Shown here piece by piece: positions 50,312 to 59,561 of a stretch of 64,000 nucleotides of DNA. Source of the stretch: an uncultured Bacteroidia bacterium (GTDB lineage Bacteria > Bacteroidota > Bacteroidia > Bacteroidales > UBA932). The notes beneath the pieces are model-generated. The model did no database searches and was not told the origin of the DNA. It worked only from the letters and a program-made list of their open reading frames with translations. How positions within the stretch are numbered: position 1 is the stretch's first letter; each line of letters opens with the position of its first letter. Position numbers and translations under genes: made by a program. Location of the stretch: assembly GCA_902792815.1 (NCBI GenBank), contig CADBAY010000007.1, positions 41,744 to 105,743 on the forward strand. The letters run 5' to 3'.

Positions 50312-51134
50312 GGCGGAAGATGTTTTTGACGAGTTCTTTGTGCTTGTGGACGGTGTTGAAAAGGGCTTCGATGTTTACTTTGCTTTCGAGTCCTTCGGGG
50401 TTCTGATATACCTGGATGAAACCGCCGGGGAGCTGCTCGGAGTAGAGGCTCTGAGGGTTCAGGGTAGTGCCGTAGTCGAAGTAGAGCTTCTTGGCGATCT
50501 GCTCCAGGCTGGCGTTGAGAAGCACCTCCCGCTTGTCAAGGATAATAATAGGGTCGATGATGTTCTCCAGGTCTCTCACTTGATGGGTGGAGATTACGAT
50601 GGTGGCATCCTCGGCCGTGTACTTCATGAGTGCGGAACGGAACTGTGCTTTGGAAGGGATGTCGAGTCCGTTGGTGGGCTCGTCCAGATAGAGGAACCTT
50701 ACTCCGGAAGCCATGGCGAAGGCGATGTAGGTCTTCTTGAGCTGTCCGGAAGACATGGCGTTCATCTTCTGGTTCGGATCCACCTCGAATTCCTTGAGGA
50801 TGGCCTCGTATTTCCCGACCGAGAAGTTGGGCCAGAATATTCCGCTTGCCTTGGCCCAGGCAAGGGCTTTGTCGTTGACCGGGGCTACCTCATCGGGCAG
50901 GTAATACTGGTCGCGGAGCAGGGAAGGCTCCCTCTTGTAAGGGTCGTGACCATCGGTCTGGATAGTGCCGGACTGTGTTTTCTTGAGTCCGCAAAGGAGA
51001 GTCAGCAGGGTAGTCTTGCCCACTCCGTTCTCGCCCAGAAGTCCGTAAATCTTTCCGGGCTCGAGGTTCATCGAAATGTTGCGAAGGACCTCATTTTTGC
51101 CGTAGCTGAACGCTAAATCATTAATCTTTATCAT
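50304..51134 (-). CDS. ABC transporter ATP-binding protein
   Basis: A 276-residue ATPase. Walker A is GENGVGKTT, the signature SSGQLKKTY, Walker B LYLDEPTNGLD and the switch His follows in ISTHQVRD. Together with the permease and the GntR regulator it forms an operon whose promoter and operator are at 51144-51199. Confidence 0.95.
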   Translation of the reverse strand: MIKINDLAFSYGKNEVLRNISMNLEPGKIYGLLGENGVGKTTLLTLLCGLKKTQSGTIQTDGHDPYKREPSLLRDQYYLPDEVAPVNDKALAWAKASGIFWPNFSVGKYEAILKEFEVDPNQKMNAMSSGQLKKTYIAFAMASGVRFLYLDEPTNGLDIPSKAQFRSALMKYTAEDATIVISTHQVRDLENIIDPIIILDKREVLLNASLEQIAKKLYFDYGTTLNPQSLYSEQLPGGFIQVYQNPEGLESKVNIEALFNTVHKHKELVKNIFRHE

Positions 51135-51143
51135 TGCGCTTTT

Positions 51144-51167
51144 AGTGTATTAGTTCATTAGTACACT
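51144..51167. promoter_or_regulatory. YtrA-type operator
   Basis: AGTGTA, 12 nt, TACACT: a near-perfect 24-bp palindrome. It lies directly downstream of the -7 box of the ABC operon, over the predicted start of transcription. The spacing resembles known YtrA operators. Confidence 0.7.
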
Positions 51168-51168
51168 G

Positions 51169-51199
51169 CAAAGGTATGACAAAAATTTATATTTCCAAA
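51169..51199 (-). promoter_or_regulatory. Promoter of the ABC/GntR operon
   Basis: Reverse-strand TACCTTTG (51169-51176), with TTTG at 51196-51199, gap 19. Confidence 0.8.
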
Positions 51200-51253
51200 T
51201 TTTTTTTTGATTTTTTTGCGACGCTAACGGGCACGGGGCCTGTTTCTAAACTA

Positions 51254-51285
51254 TTTGCCGGTATGCAAGAAAATCTTTACTTTTG
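51254..51285 (+). promoter_or_regulatory. Promoter of the small OMP gene (leaderless)
   Basis: TTTG at 51254-51257, 20-nt gap, TACTTTTG at 51278-51285, then exactly 6 nt to the ATG at 51292. It is the best-formed leaderless promoter in the window. Confidence 0.8.
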
Positions 51286-51291
51286 TATTTA

Positions 51292-51903
51292 ATGAATATG
51301 AAACGGATATTATCACTTTTGCTGTTTGCTCTGATGTGCATGCCATTGTCGGCGCAGCACTTTGACCCCGAGCATCGTCATGCCATAGAAGTATCGAGCG
51401 GCTTTCCGCCTATCCATACTTTTTTGCTGTCCGGCGGCAATTCATACCATCTGATGAATGCAGGCATCAGAGATATCGACCATCTTAGGATCGGTATCAA
51501 TATTGGCTATACATATACTATTAACGAGAAGTGGGACTTCAATTTCGTGTTCGACTTGGCTCAACGGTACTATACACGCGAGTATTACCCCGAATTTGAT
51601 GCTGATCAAATCACGGATGACTGGTCGCGGTACGATTTTAAAGCTGAGCCAAAAGCTGTCAAAGCCGGTGTGGATCTTTGGCCGTCATATATGGCTGATT
51701 TCCGGTGGAAGTGGTACCGCAGCGATTATGTACGCCTTTATACATCCTTTGGCCTCAGCTATCTTCCGATGCGCTGGCCTATCTTCCCCAATCTTACACC
51801 CATAGGCATAAACTTCGGGGGCAATCACTGGTACGGAGTTGCAGAGATGAACTTCAGCACTGCCGCTACCTTCCTGCTGCTGGGTGCGGGATACAGATTC
51901 TGA
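51292..51903 (+). CDS. Small outer-membrane protein
   Basis: A 203-residue exported protein (MNMKRILSLLLFALMCMPLSAQ). Alternating aromatic strands (IGINIGYTYTINEKWDFNFV, RWKWYRSDYVRLYTSFGLSY) and a terminal FLLLGAGYRF predict a small outer-membrane barrel. No family is recognised. It has its own promoter and is followed by a 160-bp gap and the NRPS gene. No functional link to the NRPS can be shown. Confidence 0.8.
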   Translation: MNMKRILSLLLFALMCMPLSAQHFDPEHRHAIEVSSGFPPIHTFLLSGGNSYHLMNAGIRDIDHLRIGINIGYTYTINEKWDFNFVFDLAQRYYTREYYPEFDADQITDDWSRYDFKAEPKAVKAGVDLWPSYMADFRWKWYRSDYVRLYTSFGLSYLPMRWPIFPNLTPIGINFGGNHWYGVAEMNFSTAATFLLLGAGYRF

Positions 51904-52034
51904 TCACAGGGCCGTTGCGAACAGGCGCATGCTCCTGGAGACATGTGCGGCGGCGGCCTAGGCCTCCGGCAATGGTATCACGGTAGCGGTGCGTGCAAAG
52001 TGATCTCGCCATTTTTTTTGTTGCTGATATTCGT

Positions 52035-52042
52035 TATATTTG
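52035..52042 (+). promoter_or_regulatory. -7 box for the NRPS gene
   Basis: TATATTTG, 23 nt before the ATG at 52066. No clear -33 element. Confidence 0.6.
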
Positions 52043-52065
52043 TAGAATATACAATATAATTGCAC

Positions 52066-55000
52066 ATGAGCACTTATCCACTTTCCCAGGCACAGCTGAG
52101 CATTTTCCTCGCATGCCAAGGACTTGACGACAAATCTGGCAATTACCAGTTACCGGCCCTCTACAAACTGCCTGCCGGCATTGATACAAACAAACTTGCA
52201 GCGGCGCTCGAAGCTGTAGTAAAGGCTCACCCCGCTCTCAATTCCCGCATCGTGCTGGAAAACGGCACGCCGCGTTTTGAGGAGGCCCCGGCCGGAGAAT
52301 GGAAAACCGGCTTTGAGAAAGTGGCATCTATAGACGATGTGCGCAAAGACTTCGGAAGGCCTATGGACCTGCTTTCGGAGCCCTTGTGCAAGGCCGTAAT
52401 TTGGCACACCGATGCTGGCGACTATCTGTATCTTGATTTCCATCACATTGTTTTTGACGGGTTGTCCATAAGCATTTTCCTGAAAGAACTCGATAAAGCA
52501 TACAGGGGAGAGGCTCCGGAAGCCGAAAAGACAAGTATGGCTCAAATAGCTCTACGCGAAGAGAAGTTGCGTGGCGGCGATGAATACCAGGAGGCCCAAT
52601 CGTGGTTTGCCGACAACTTTGCTCCGTGCGCCGAGCTGGAATCGACGCTCAGGCCCGATGTCTCTGATCCTCAGCAGGATGCACCTCATGTGCAGGGGAC
52701 ATCTTATAGCTGCGCCGACTTCCCGGTACACATTACCCGGCAGACGGTCGATACCCTCAGGGACAAGTACGGCTGCTCGGAGAGTACCGTTTTCTCGCTT
52801 GCATTCGGGCTTACCCTGTCGGCTTGGAACGCAGATACCAAAGCTTGGTTCCCCACCGTCTGGAACGGGCGCGTCGACAAAGACACGCTTGATACAGTCA
52901 GCATGTGCGTCCATACCCTTCCGGTTTATGTGGAATGGACTCCGGGTATGGAACTCAAGGCCCTTTTCGGAAAAATGAAAGAGCAGGCGGAAGGAGTGCG
53001 CAAACGCCATTTCTATTCCTTTGCCGACTGTGCCCGTGACCTTGGGCTCAGCGTAGCTCTTTGCTTTGGCTATCAGGGGCAAATGGTGGGTATGAATCCC
53101 TTTGTGATGACTCTGGGCGATGCCGAACTGACTCCCGAAGATTTACGTACCAATCCGCCCGGAATAGGCCTTCCGATAGAATTGTTCGCCACCCCCGCCG
53201 GAGAGTTCCAGATGCGCTTCTGGTATCAGAGTGACAAATATTCAAAGCAGATCCTGGGATATTTTACAGACAGCTTTTCCGCTTGCCTGAATTCAATGGC
53301 GTCTGCCTGCACCGTAGAAGATCTTGCTTTCTCAAGCCCTGAGCAGATGAGCGAGCTGGATTCTTTCAACCCGGGGCCCTGCAGTTTTGACACCGAAGTA
53401 ACGCTTCTCGACCTGTTCCGGAAGAGCCTTGCCGCAGATCCCGGCCATACGGCCATAGTTTATAAAAACAAGTCTCTCACCTACAAGCAGGTTGACCAGC
53501 TTTCCGACAAGCTCGCGGCATATATCTCCGGGCACGTTGAGCCAGGCTCCGTCGTTTCCATCATTCTTGACCGCAACGAGTATATGATGGTTGCTCCTTT
53601 GGGCGTAATGAAATCGGGCTGTGCTTACCAGCCGCTAGATCCTTCTTACCCTGAGGAGCGCCTGGATTTTATGGTTCAGGACAGTGCGGCGGCTCTGCTG
53701 ATAGCCGATCCCGGCCTGGACAAGCTTGTGGGTTCATATAACGGACCCAAGCTTTGCACCTCTGACATCCCGTCGCTGCCGGACGGCCGCCCGGATGCAG
53801 CCATCACTCCGGACGACCTGCTCATACTTCTTTATACCAGCGGTACCACCGGAAAGCCCAAGGGATGTATGCTGAGCCAGCGGAATGTGTCGAATTACGT
53901 GTGCAAGAATAAACAGGTCCTGGGCGTAGACGCAAGCTCCAGGCTGATTGCCTATGCCAGTTTCGGATTCGACGCTTTCCTCTCCGACCTCTACACGTCG
54001 ATCGCCGCGGGTGCAACCTTATATGTTATCCCCGAAGAAATACGCCTCGACCTTATCGCCCTGGACAAGTTCTTCACGGATAACAGCATCACGCATGTAT
54101 TCATGACCACCCAGGTGGCCACCCAGTTTGCCCTCAACTTCCCGCAGGCACCCATCAAGTGCTTATATACAGGCGGCGAAAAGATGGCGAGCATTCCTCT
54201 GCCCGAATACAAGCTCTTCAACTGCTACGGCCCCACCGAAAGCGTATGCTATGTCATATACAAGCAAGTTGTCAAGCAGGAGCCCGATATTCCCATCGGA
54301 CGCCCGGTGGACGGAATCCATGCCTATGTGGTATCCAAATCGGGCCAAAGGGTGCCCCCGGGAGCCGCGGGAGAGCTTCTCGTGGCCGGAAAGCAGGTCG
54401 GTATGGGATATCTTAACCGTCCAGACAAGACCGCGGAGGTGTTTATCGCCAACCGCTACGAAAAAGATGAGCTGTACAAAAGCGTTTACAGCACAGGCGA
54501 TATAGTCCGGTACAGGCCGGACGGTGACATCGAATTCATAGGCCGTAAAGACTCCCAGGTCAAGATACGCGGTTTCAGGATAGAGCTTAAGGAGGTAGAA
54601 ACGGTCATCCGTGAATTCCCCGGGATCACCGACGTTACCGTGCAGGCTTTTGACGAACAAGGCACCGGCGGCGGAAAGTTCCTCGCTGCGTACATAGTAT
54701 CACCGTCACCTGTTGATATCGATGCCCTCAAGGCCTTCATCTTTGACCGCAAACCGCCGTACATGGTTCCGGCGGTGATTATGCAGATCGAGGCTATCCC
54801 TCTGAATGTCAACCAGAAAGTTGACCGCAAGGCGCTTCCGGAGCCTAAACTGGAAAGCAGCGCCAAGACTGCCGAAGCAGCACCTCTCAACATACTGGAG
54901 CAGGAGCTGAGCTCACTTATCGCAGAGTCGGCGCACGTCGAAGGCTTCTCGCTTACCGATCCGCTCTTCTACTATGGTCTGACCTCTTTGTCGGCCCTCC

Positions 55001-58000
55001 GTCTTGCCACCGAACTTTACAAGCGCTACGGCATCTCGGTTAATATGGACACATTCGTCAAAACTGCAACCCTGCAGTCGATTGAGAACGATGTGTTGTC
55101 CACCCTTATGCTCCCCCGCGAAGAGGCCGCCTCGGAGGTGAAGGAGCGCAGCGAAGGCCCCAGGCCGCTTACATACCAGCAGGAAGGAGTGTATTTCGAC
55201 TGCATGAAAGCGCCGCATGAAACCGTGTACAACATTCCGGTCATGTGGACTTTGCCTGCCGGACTGGATGCAGAGAAGGTTCGCGACTGCGTGCTTGCCG
55301 TACTGAAATGCCATCCGTACATCAACACTCATTTTGAGATGATTGACGGAAAGGTGATGCAGGTCCCCACCGACAAAGAACCCGAGGTTGAATTGCTCAG
55401 TATCGGCGAGGCTGAACTGGAGAGCTTCAAGACCGCTTTCACTAAGCCTTTCAATCTGTCCGAAGGGCCGCTCTACCGTGTGGCAGTGGTGCAGGCTGGC
55501 GGCGGACTTTATCTGTTTACCGATTTCCATCACACCATTTTCGACGGACGGTCATACGACATTTTCATGACCGAACTTACTGCTGCTGTTGACGGTAAAG
55601 AGCCTGCAAAAGAAGCTTATTCTTACTTCGACTATGCCTCCGACCAGAAAGAGGCGGAAGAAGGGGAAGAATTTGCCGCCGCCCGAGATTTCTTTAACGG
55701 TCAGATGGCAGGCTGCGAAGGAGCTAGCGGCATACTTCCCGATCTCGAAAAGGGTGACGGCCCCGGGCGCGAGGCAAGCCTTGTTAAAGCTGTAAGCGCC
55801 AAAGTCTCCGAGCGTTGCAGGAACCTTGGCATATCACCGGCAAGCTATTTCCTGTCGGCGGCGTTCCTTGCCGCAGGCGCTTTCAGCGGCAGCAAGAAAG
55901 TATATATCTGCACCATCAGCAACGGCCGTTCCGACCTTAGGACTTCCGATACTCTGGGTATGTTCGTCAACACCCTGGCTCTGGCCTCTGACACCTCGTC
56001 GGCAAGCACGGCGGAGTACCTGAAGCAGACCGATGACGCCTTCTCCCAAACCAGGGCGCACGAGAATTACCCATTCGCAAAAGTGGCGTCCGACTTTGAT
56101 TTCCAGCCTCAGATAATGCTCGCATATCAGGTCGGCGTGCTTGAAGAGTACCGTATCAACGGCGAGGCCATCAAGTCGGAGAATCTTGAGAGCAGCGCTC
56201 CTAAATTCCCCGTGAGCATCTTCATCGAAGGTAAAGAGGGAGAGGAAGTTATACATCTCCAGTACGACGATTCCCTCTACAGCAAAGAACTCATGCAGAG
56301 CTTTGCCGACACTATGGAGAATATTGCTTGCGCCCTTGCTTCCGACTGTTCTCTTGACGGCATTTCGCTTATCAATCCCGCCCAGACCGGCATGCTGGAC
56401 GGATTCAATTCTTACTCTACTCCTGTCGATAGTTCCCGGACCATTGTTTCACTCTTCAAGGAACAAGCTGCCCGCAATCCCGAGGCGCTGGCGGTTTCGT
56501 ACCAAGACAAGCAACTCAGCTATGGCCAGCTGGACGCTCTCACCGACAGGATCGCAGCCTACATCGCTTCGCTTGGACTTGGACGCGAAGATGTGGTTTC
56601 CGTCCTCATCGGCCGCAGCGAGATGATGCCGATCGCATCTCTTGGTGTGTTGAAGGCAGGATGCGCTTACCAGCCTCTCGATCCGTCATATCCTCAGGAA
56701 CGCCTGAACTTTATGATTCAGGATGCTGATGCAAAGCTCCTGATTGCCGACGGCGATTTGCTGCATCTTCTCAACGATTATAGCGGCCCCGTGCTGGATA
56801 CGGCAAAGATAGATTCTTTGCCCGAGGGCCCTCTGCCCGAAGGTCCTCTGCCCGAGAGCCTCTTCATACTGTTATACACTTCAGGATCGACTGGTGTTCC
56901 CAAAGGATGCATGCTCGAGCACAGGAACCTGGTGAATTTCTGCACCTGGTACCGCGAATACTACGACCTTACTCCGGACAGCCGCGTGGCAGCGTACGCC
57001 AGCTACGGTTTCGATGCCTGCATGATGGATATGTATCCCGCGCTCACTACGGGGGCAAGCGTGCACATTATTCCCGAGGATACCAGGCACGATATGTCGG
57101 CCATCGACAAGTTCATTACTTCCAACGGTATAACTCACAGCTTCATGACCACCCAGGTAGGCGTCATGTTCGCACAGAACTATCCGGACAATCCGTCACT
57201 GAAGCATCTGTCGGTAGGCGGGGAGAAACTGGTGTCCATCAATCCTCCTTCGTATGCGTTCCACAACGGCTACGGCCCCACCGAGTGCACCATCTTCTCA
57301 ACCATATTCGACGTTCAGAAGAAAGAGGCCAACATTCCCATCGGCCATCCGCTCAGCAACCTTAAGCTCTATGTCGCCGACAGTTCATTCAGAAGATTGC
57401 CGGCAGGAGCCGTCGGGGAGCTTTGGATTTCCGGCCCCCAGGTAGGCCGCGGCTATCTTAAGAGGCCCGACAAAACAGTCGAGACATATATTCCCAATCC
57501 TTTCGAGTCCGATGCCCCCTACGACCGCGTGTACCGCACAGGCGACATAGTACGTTACCGCATGGACGGCAACGTCGAGTTTGTGGGCCGGCGTGACGGG
57601 CAGGTCAAGATCCGTGGATTCCGCGTGGAAACCAAGGAAGTGGAAGCCGTGATTAGGGAGTTCCCGGGTGTGAAAGACGTTACCGTGCAGCCTTTCGACA
57701 GCCCTTCTGGAGGCAAATTCATTGCTGCCTACGTTGTTATAGACGGGCCTCTGGATACCAAGGCGCTATCAAGCTTCATCCTCCAGCGCAAGCCGCCGTA
57801 CATGGTGCCTGCAGCATTCATGAAGCTCGAACAAATACCCCTCAACGTCAATCAGAAAGTCGACCGCAAGGTCCTTCCCGCTCCGGTAATGAACTCCGCG
57901 GATTCGTATGTCGAGCCGTCCAACGATACCGAAAGGGCCCTGTGCGAGATATTTGCGCAGGTGCTGGGAATGGACCGCACCGGTGTGACGGACAATTTCT

Positions 58001-59364
58001 TCGATCTTGGAGGTTCTTCCCTTATGGTCACCAACGTGCTGGTAAACGCCGAGCGCAAAGACCTGCACTTCTCATACGGCGACGTGTTCGCACATCCTAC
58101 CGCCCGTGAACTTGCGGCCTTCCTTACCGGCCAGTCTCCCGTTGCCGAAAGTGATGATGATGTTGCAGGTTACGATTATTCTGCAATCAATAAATTATTG
58201 GCAGGGAATACGCTGGAGAACTTCATCAGCGGACAGAGGCAGGAACTTGGCAAGAACATACTCCTTACCGGTACTACGGGATTCCTCGGAATCCATATGC
58301 TCCGTGAGGTCCTTGACCAGACACCTTCTGATACTGTTATCTGGTGCCTGCTTAGAGGTAAGGGGGCCATCAGCGCTGAGCGCAGGCTCACCGAAATGCT
58401 GGTCTATTACTTCGGCCGCGATTATATGCACCTTCTCGGGAGCAGGATAAGAGTTATCCAGGGCGACATCACCGACGGCGCCGTATTCGCCTCTATGCTT
58501 CTCTCCGGTACGCCGTACGATACGGTTATCAACTGCGCTGCCAACGTAAAGCACTTCTCTCGCGGAAACGATATTCTGAAGGTTAATTACGAGGGCGTGA
58601 AGAATATCGTCGATTTCTGTATCAAGCGCGGTGCAATGCTGATTCAGGTATCCACCGAGAGTGTCGGCGGAATGGCCGCTGGCGAATCGCCTATGCTCAC
58701 GGAGCAAATGCTTTACTTCGGGCAGAACACCGACAACCAGTACGTGTTCTCCAAGTTCATGGCCGAGCGTTACATACTCGAAAATGTGGCCGGAGGCAAG
58801 TTGAACGCAAAGATAATGCGTGCAGGTAATCTGTCGCCGCGTGCTGCCGACGGAGAATTCCAGATAAACTTCAACACCAACGCCTCCATGGGGCGCCTGA
58901 AGTCGTACAGGATACTGGGGGCTTGCCCTTACTCGCTACTGGAAGCCAAGATGGAGTTCTCTCCCATCGACGAAACGGCAAAGGCGGTGGTACTCCTTGC
59001 CCGGACTCCGAAAGAGAACTGCGTGTTCAATGTCTCCAATAATCACCTGATCCCTATGGATGACATAGTATCGCGCTTGAAGCTCGGTGACGGCTCTTCC
59101 CTGGAGTATCTTGAAGATGCCGACTTCTTCCGCCGCATGGAAGAGGCTAAATCGGACCCCAAGAAGGCTAAGATCCTCTCCAGCATCATCGCGTATGACC
59201 AGGCCGACGGCCAGTTGCATATGGTTGAGCCGTCTACAGCCTTTACGATGCAGATTCTGCACCGCCTCGGCTTCCGCTGGGACCAGACCAACAGCCGTTA
59301 CGTGGATATGATTTTTGAAGTACTTGACTCATTCCGCTTCTTCGACACTGCTTTGGATGATTAA
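52066..59364 (+). CDS. Two-module nonribosomal peptide synthetase, C-A-T-C-A-T-reductase
   Basis: A 2432-residue protein. C1: His126-His127 in HHIVFDG. A1: LYTSGTTGKPKG near residue 590, CYGPTESVCY, STGDIVRYRPDG and NVNQKVDRKALP. T1: the phosphopantetheine Ser974 sits in an atypical YGLTSLSALRL instead of LGGxS. C2: H1155-H1156 in HHTIFDG. A2: LYTSGSTGVPKG near 1602 and GYGPTECTIF. T2: LGGSSLM, Ser1984. A reductase domain follows: GTTGFLG at 2069-2075 and YVFSK at 2226-2230 (Tyr, Lys). The thioester would be released by NAD(P)H reduction as a dipeptide aldehyde, which can cyclise to a pyrazinone. By-eye pocket residues are D-A-S-F-Y-G-C-C-Y (A1) and D-A-M-F-S-G-G-I-F (A2); I make no substrate call. 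No PPTase or MbtH is adjacent. Confidence 0.96.
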   Translation: MSTYPLSQAQLSIFLACQGLDDKSGNYQLPALYKLPAGIDTNKLAAALEAVVKAHPALNSRIVLENGTPRFEEAPAGEWKTGFEKVASIDDVRKDFGRPMDLLSEPLCKAVIWHTDAGDYLYLDFHHIVFDGLSISIFLKELDKAYRGEAPEAEKTSMAQIALREEKLRGGDEYQEAQSWFADNFAPCAELESTLRPDVSDPQQDAPHVQGTSYSCADFPVHITRQTVDTLRDKYGCSESTVFSLAFGLTLSAWNADTKAWFPTVWNGRVDKDTLDTVSMCVHTLPVYVEWTPGMELKALFGKMKEQAEGVRKRHFYSFADCARDLGLSVALCFGYQGQMVGMNPFVMTLGDAELTPEDLRTNPPGIGLPIELFATPAGEFQMRFWYQSDKYSKQILGYFTDSFSACLNSMASACTVEDLAFSSPEQMSELDSFNPGPCSFDTEVTLLDLFRKSLAADPGHTAIVYKNKSLTYKQVDQLSDKLAAYISGHVEPGSVVSIILDRNEYMMVAPLGVMKSGCAYQPLDPSYPEERLDFMVQDSAAALLIADPGLDKLVGSYNGPKLCTSDIPSLPDGRPDAAITPDDLLILLYTSGTTGKPKGCMLSQRNVSNYVCKNKQVLGVDASSRLIAYASFGFDAFLSDLYTSIAAGATLYVIPEEIRLDLIALDKFFTDNSITHVFMTTQVATQFALNFPQAPIKCLYTGGEKMASIPLPEYKLFNCYGPTESVCYVIYKQVVKQEPDIPIGRPVDGIHAYVVSKSGQRVPPGAAGELLVAGKQVGMGYLNRPDKTAEVFIANRYEKDELYKSVYSTGDIVRYRPDGDIEFIGRKDSQVKIRGFRIELKEVETVIREFPGITDVTVQAFDEQGTGGGKFLAAYIVSPSPVDIDALKAFIFDRKPPYMVPAVIMQIEAIPLNVNQKVDRKALPEPKLESSAKTAEAAPLNILEQELSSLIAESAHVEGFSLTDPLFYYGLTSLSALRLATELYKRYGISVNMDTFVKTATLQSIENDVLSTLMLPREEAASEVKERSEGPRPLTYQQEGVYFDCMKAPHETVYNIPVMWTLPAGLDAEKVRDCVLAVLKCHPYINTHFEMIDGKVMQVPTDKEPEVELLSIGEAELESFKTAFTKPFNLSEGPLYRVAVVQAGGGLYLFTDFHHTIFDGRSYDIFMTELTAAVDGKEPAKEAYSYFDYASDQKEAEEGEEFAAARDFFNGQMAGCEGASGILPDLEKGDGPGREASLVKAVSAKVSERCRNLGISPASYFLSAAFLAAGAFSGSKKVYICTISNGRSDLRTSDTLGMFVNTLALASDTSSASTAEYLKQTDDAFSQTRAHENYPFAKVASDFDFQPQIMLAYQVGVLEEYRINGEAIKSENLESSAPKFPVSIFIEGKEGEEVIHLQYDDSLYSKELMQSFADTMENIACALASDCSLDGISLINPAQTGMLDGFNSYSTPVDSSRTIVSLFKEQAARNPEALAVSYQDKQLSYGQLDALTDRIAAYIASLGLGREDVVSVLIGRSEMMPIASLGVLKAGCAYQPLDPSYPQERLNFMIQDADAKLLIADGDLLHLLNDYSGPVLDTAKIDSLPEGPLPEGPLPESLFILLYTSGSTGVPKGCMLEHRNLVNFCTWYREYYDLTPDSRVAAYASYGFDACMMDMYPALTTGASVHIIPEDTRHDMSAIDKFITSNGITHSFMTTQVGVMFAQNYPDNPSLKHLSVGGEKLVSINPPSYAFHNGYGPTECTIFSTIFDVQKKEANIPIGHPLSNLKLYVADSSFRRLPAGAVGELWISGPQVGRGYLKRPDKTVETYIPNPFESDAPYDRVYRTGDIVRYRMDGNVEFVGRRDGQVKIRGFRVETKEVEAVIREFPGVKDVTVQPFDSPSGGKFIAAYVVIDGPLDTKALSSFILQRKPPYMVPAAFMKLEQIPLNVNQKVDRKVLPAPVMNSADSYVEPSNDTERALCEIFAQVLGMDRTGVTDNFFDLGGSSLMVTNVLVNAERKDLHFSYGDVFAHPTARELAAFLTGQSPVAESDDDVAGYDYSAINKLLAGNTLENFISGQRQELGKNILLTGTTGFLGIHMLREVLDQTPSDTVIWCLLRGKGAISAERRLTEMLVYYFGRDYMHLLGSRIRVIQGDITDGAVFASMLLSGTPYDTVINCAANVKHFSRGNDILKVNYEGVKNIVDFCIKRGAMLIQVSTESVGGMAAGESPMLTEQMLYFGQNTDNQYVFSKFMAERYILENVAGGKLNAKIMRAGNLSPRAADGEFQINFNTNASMGRLKSYRILGACPYSLLEAKMEFSPIDETAKAVVLLARTPKENCVFNVSNNHLIPMDDIVSRLKLGDGSSLEYLEDADFFRRMEEAKSDPKKAKILSSIIAYDQADGQLHMVEPSTAFTMQILHRLGFRWDQTNSRYVDMIFEVLDSFRFFDTALDD

Positions 59365-59379
59365 ATGGTAGCCGGCCCA

Positions 59380-59473
59380 CTGCGGGCCCGAAATTGGCGA
59401 AAACGGGCCCGCAGAGCAGTTTGGAGCTCCTCCCGGGCCTGAAATTGGCGAAAACGGTCCCGCAGAGTAGTTT
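59380..59473 (+). repeat. Two hairpin units (family B), 51 bp apart
   Basis: The first unit has perfect 11-bp arms CTGCGGGCCCG and CGGGCCCGCAG with a 13-nt loop AAATTGGCGAAAA. The second, exactly 51 bp later, has the same loop and imperfect arms. They sit 16 bp after the NRPS stop. No T-tract follows, so it is not a standard terminator. The loop is the same as that of the family C hairpins at 36 kb. The rest of the gap to 59561 holds no gene I can see. Confidence 0.85.
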
Positions 59474-59561
59474 AGCATTCAGTGGAAAGACATTCCCAGC
59501 AGAATCTGAAAGGAATGCTTTTAAAAGCAGCGTTGAGATAAACTAGAATTTGAACGAGTTT

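Noticed and set aside
51904-52065. Extra gene or RNA between the OMP and NRPS genes
   Set aside because: Only a short GGCCTAGGCC palindrome and the NRPS promoter box are visible; there is no frame or RNA structure that I can support.
59380-59414. The hairpin after the NRPS gene as a simple rho-independent terminator
   Set aside because: It has no T-tract, is repeated 51 bp later and shares its loop with hairpins elsewhere, so I describe it as a repeat family.
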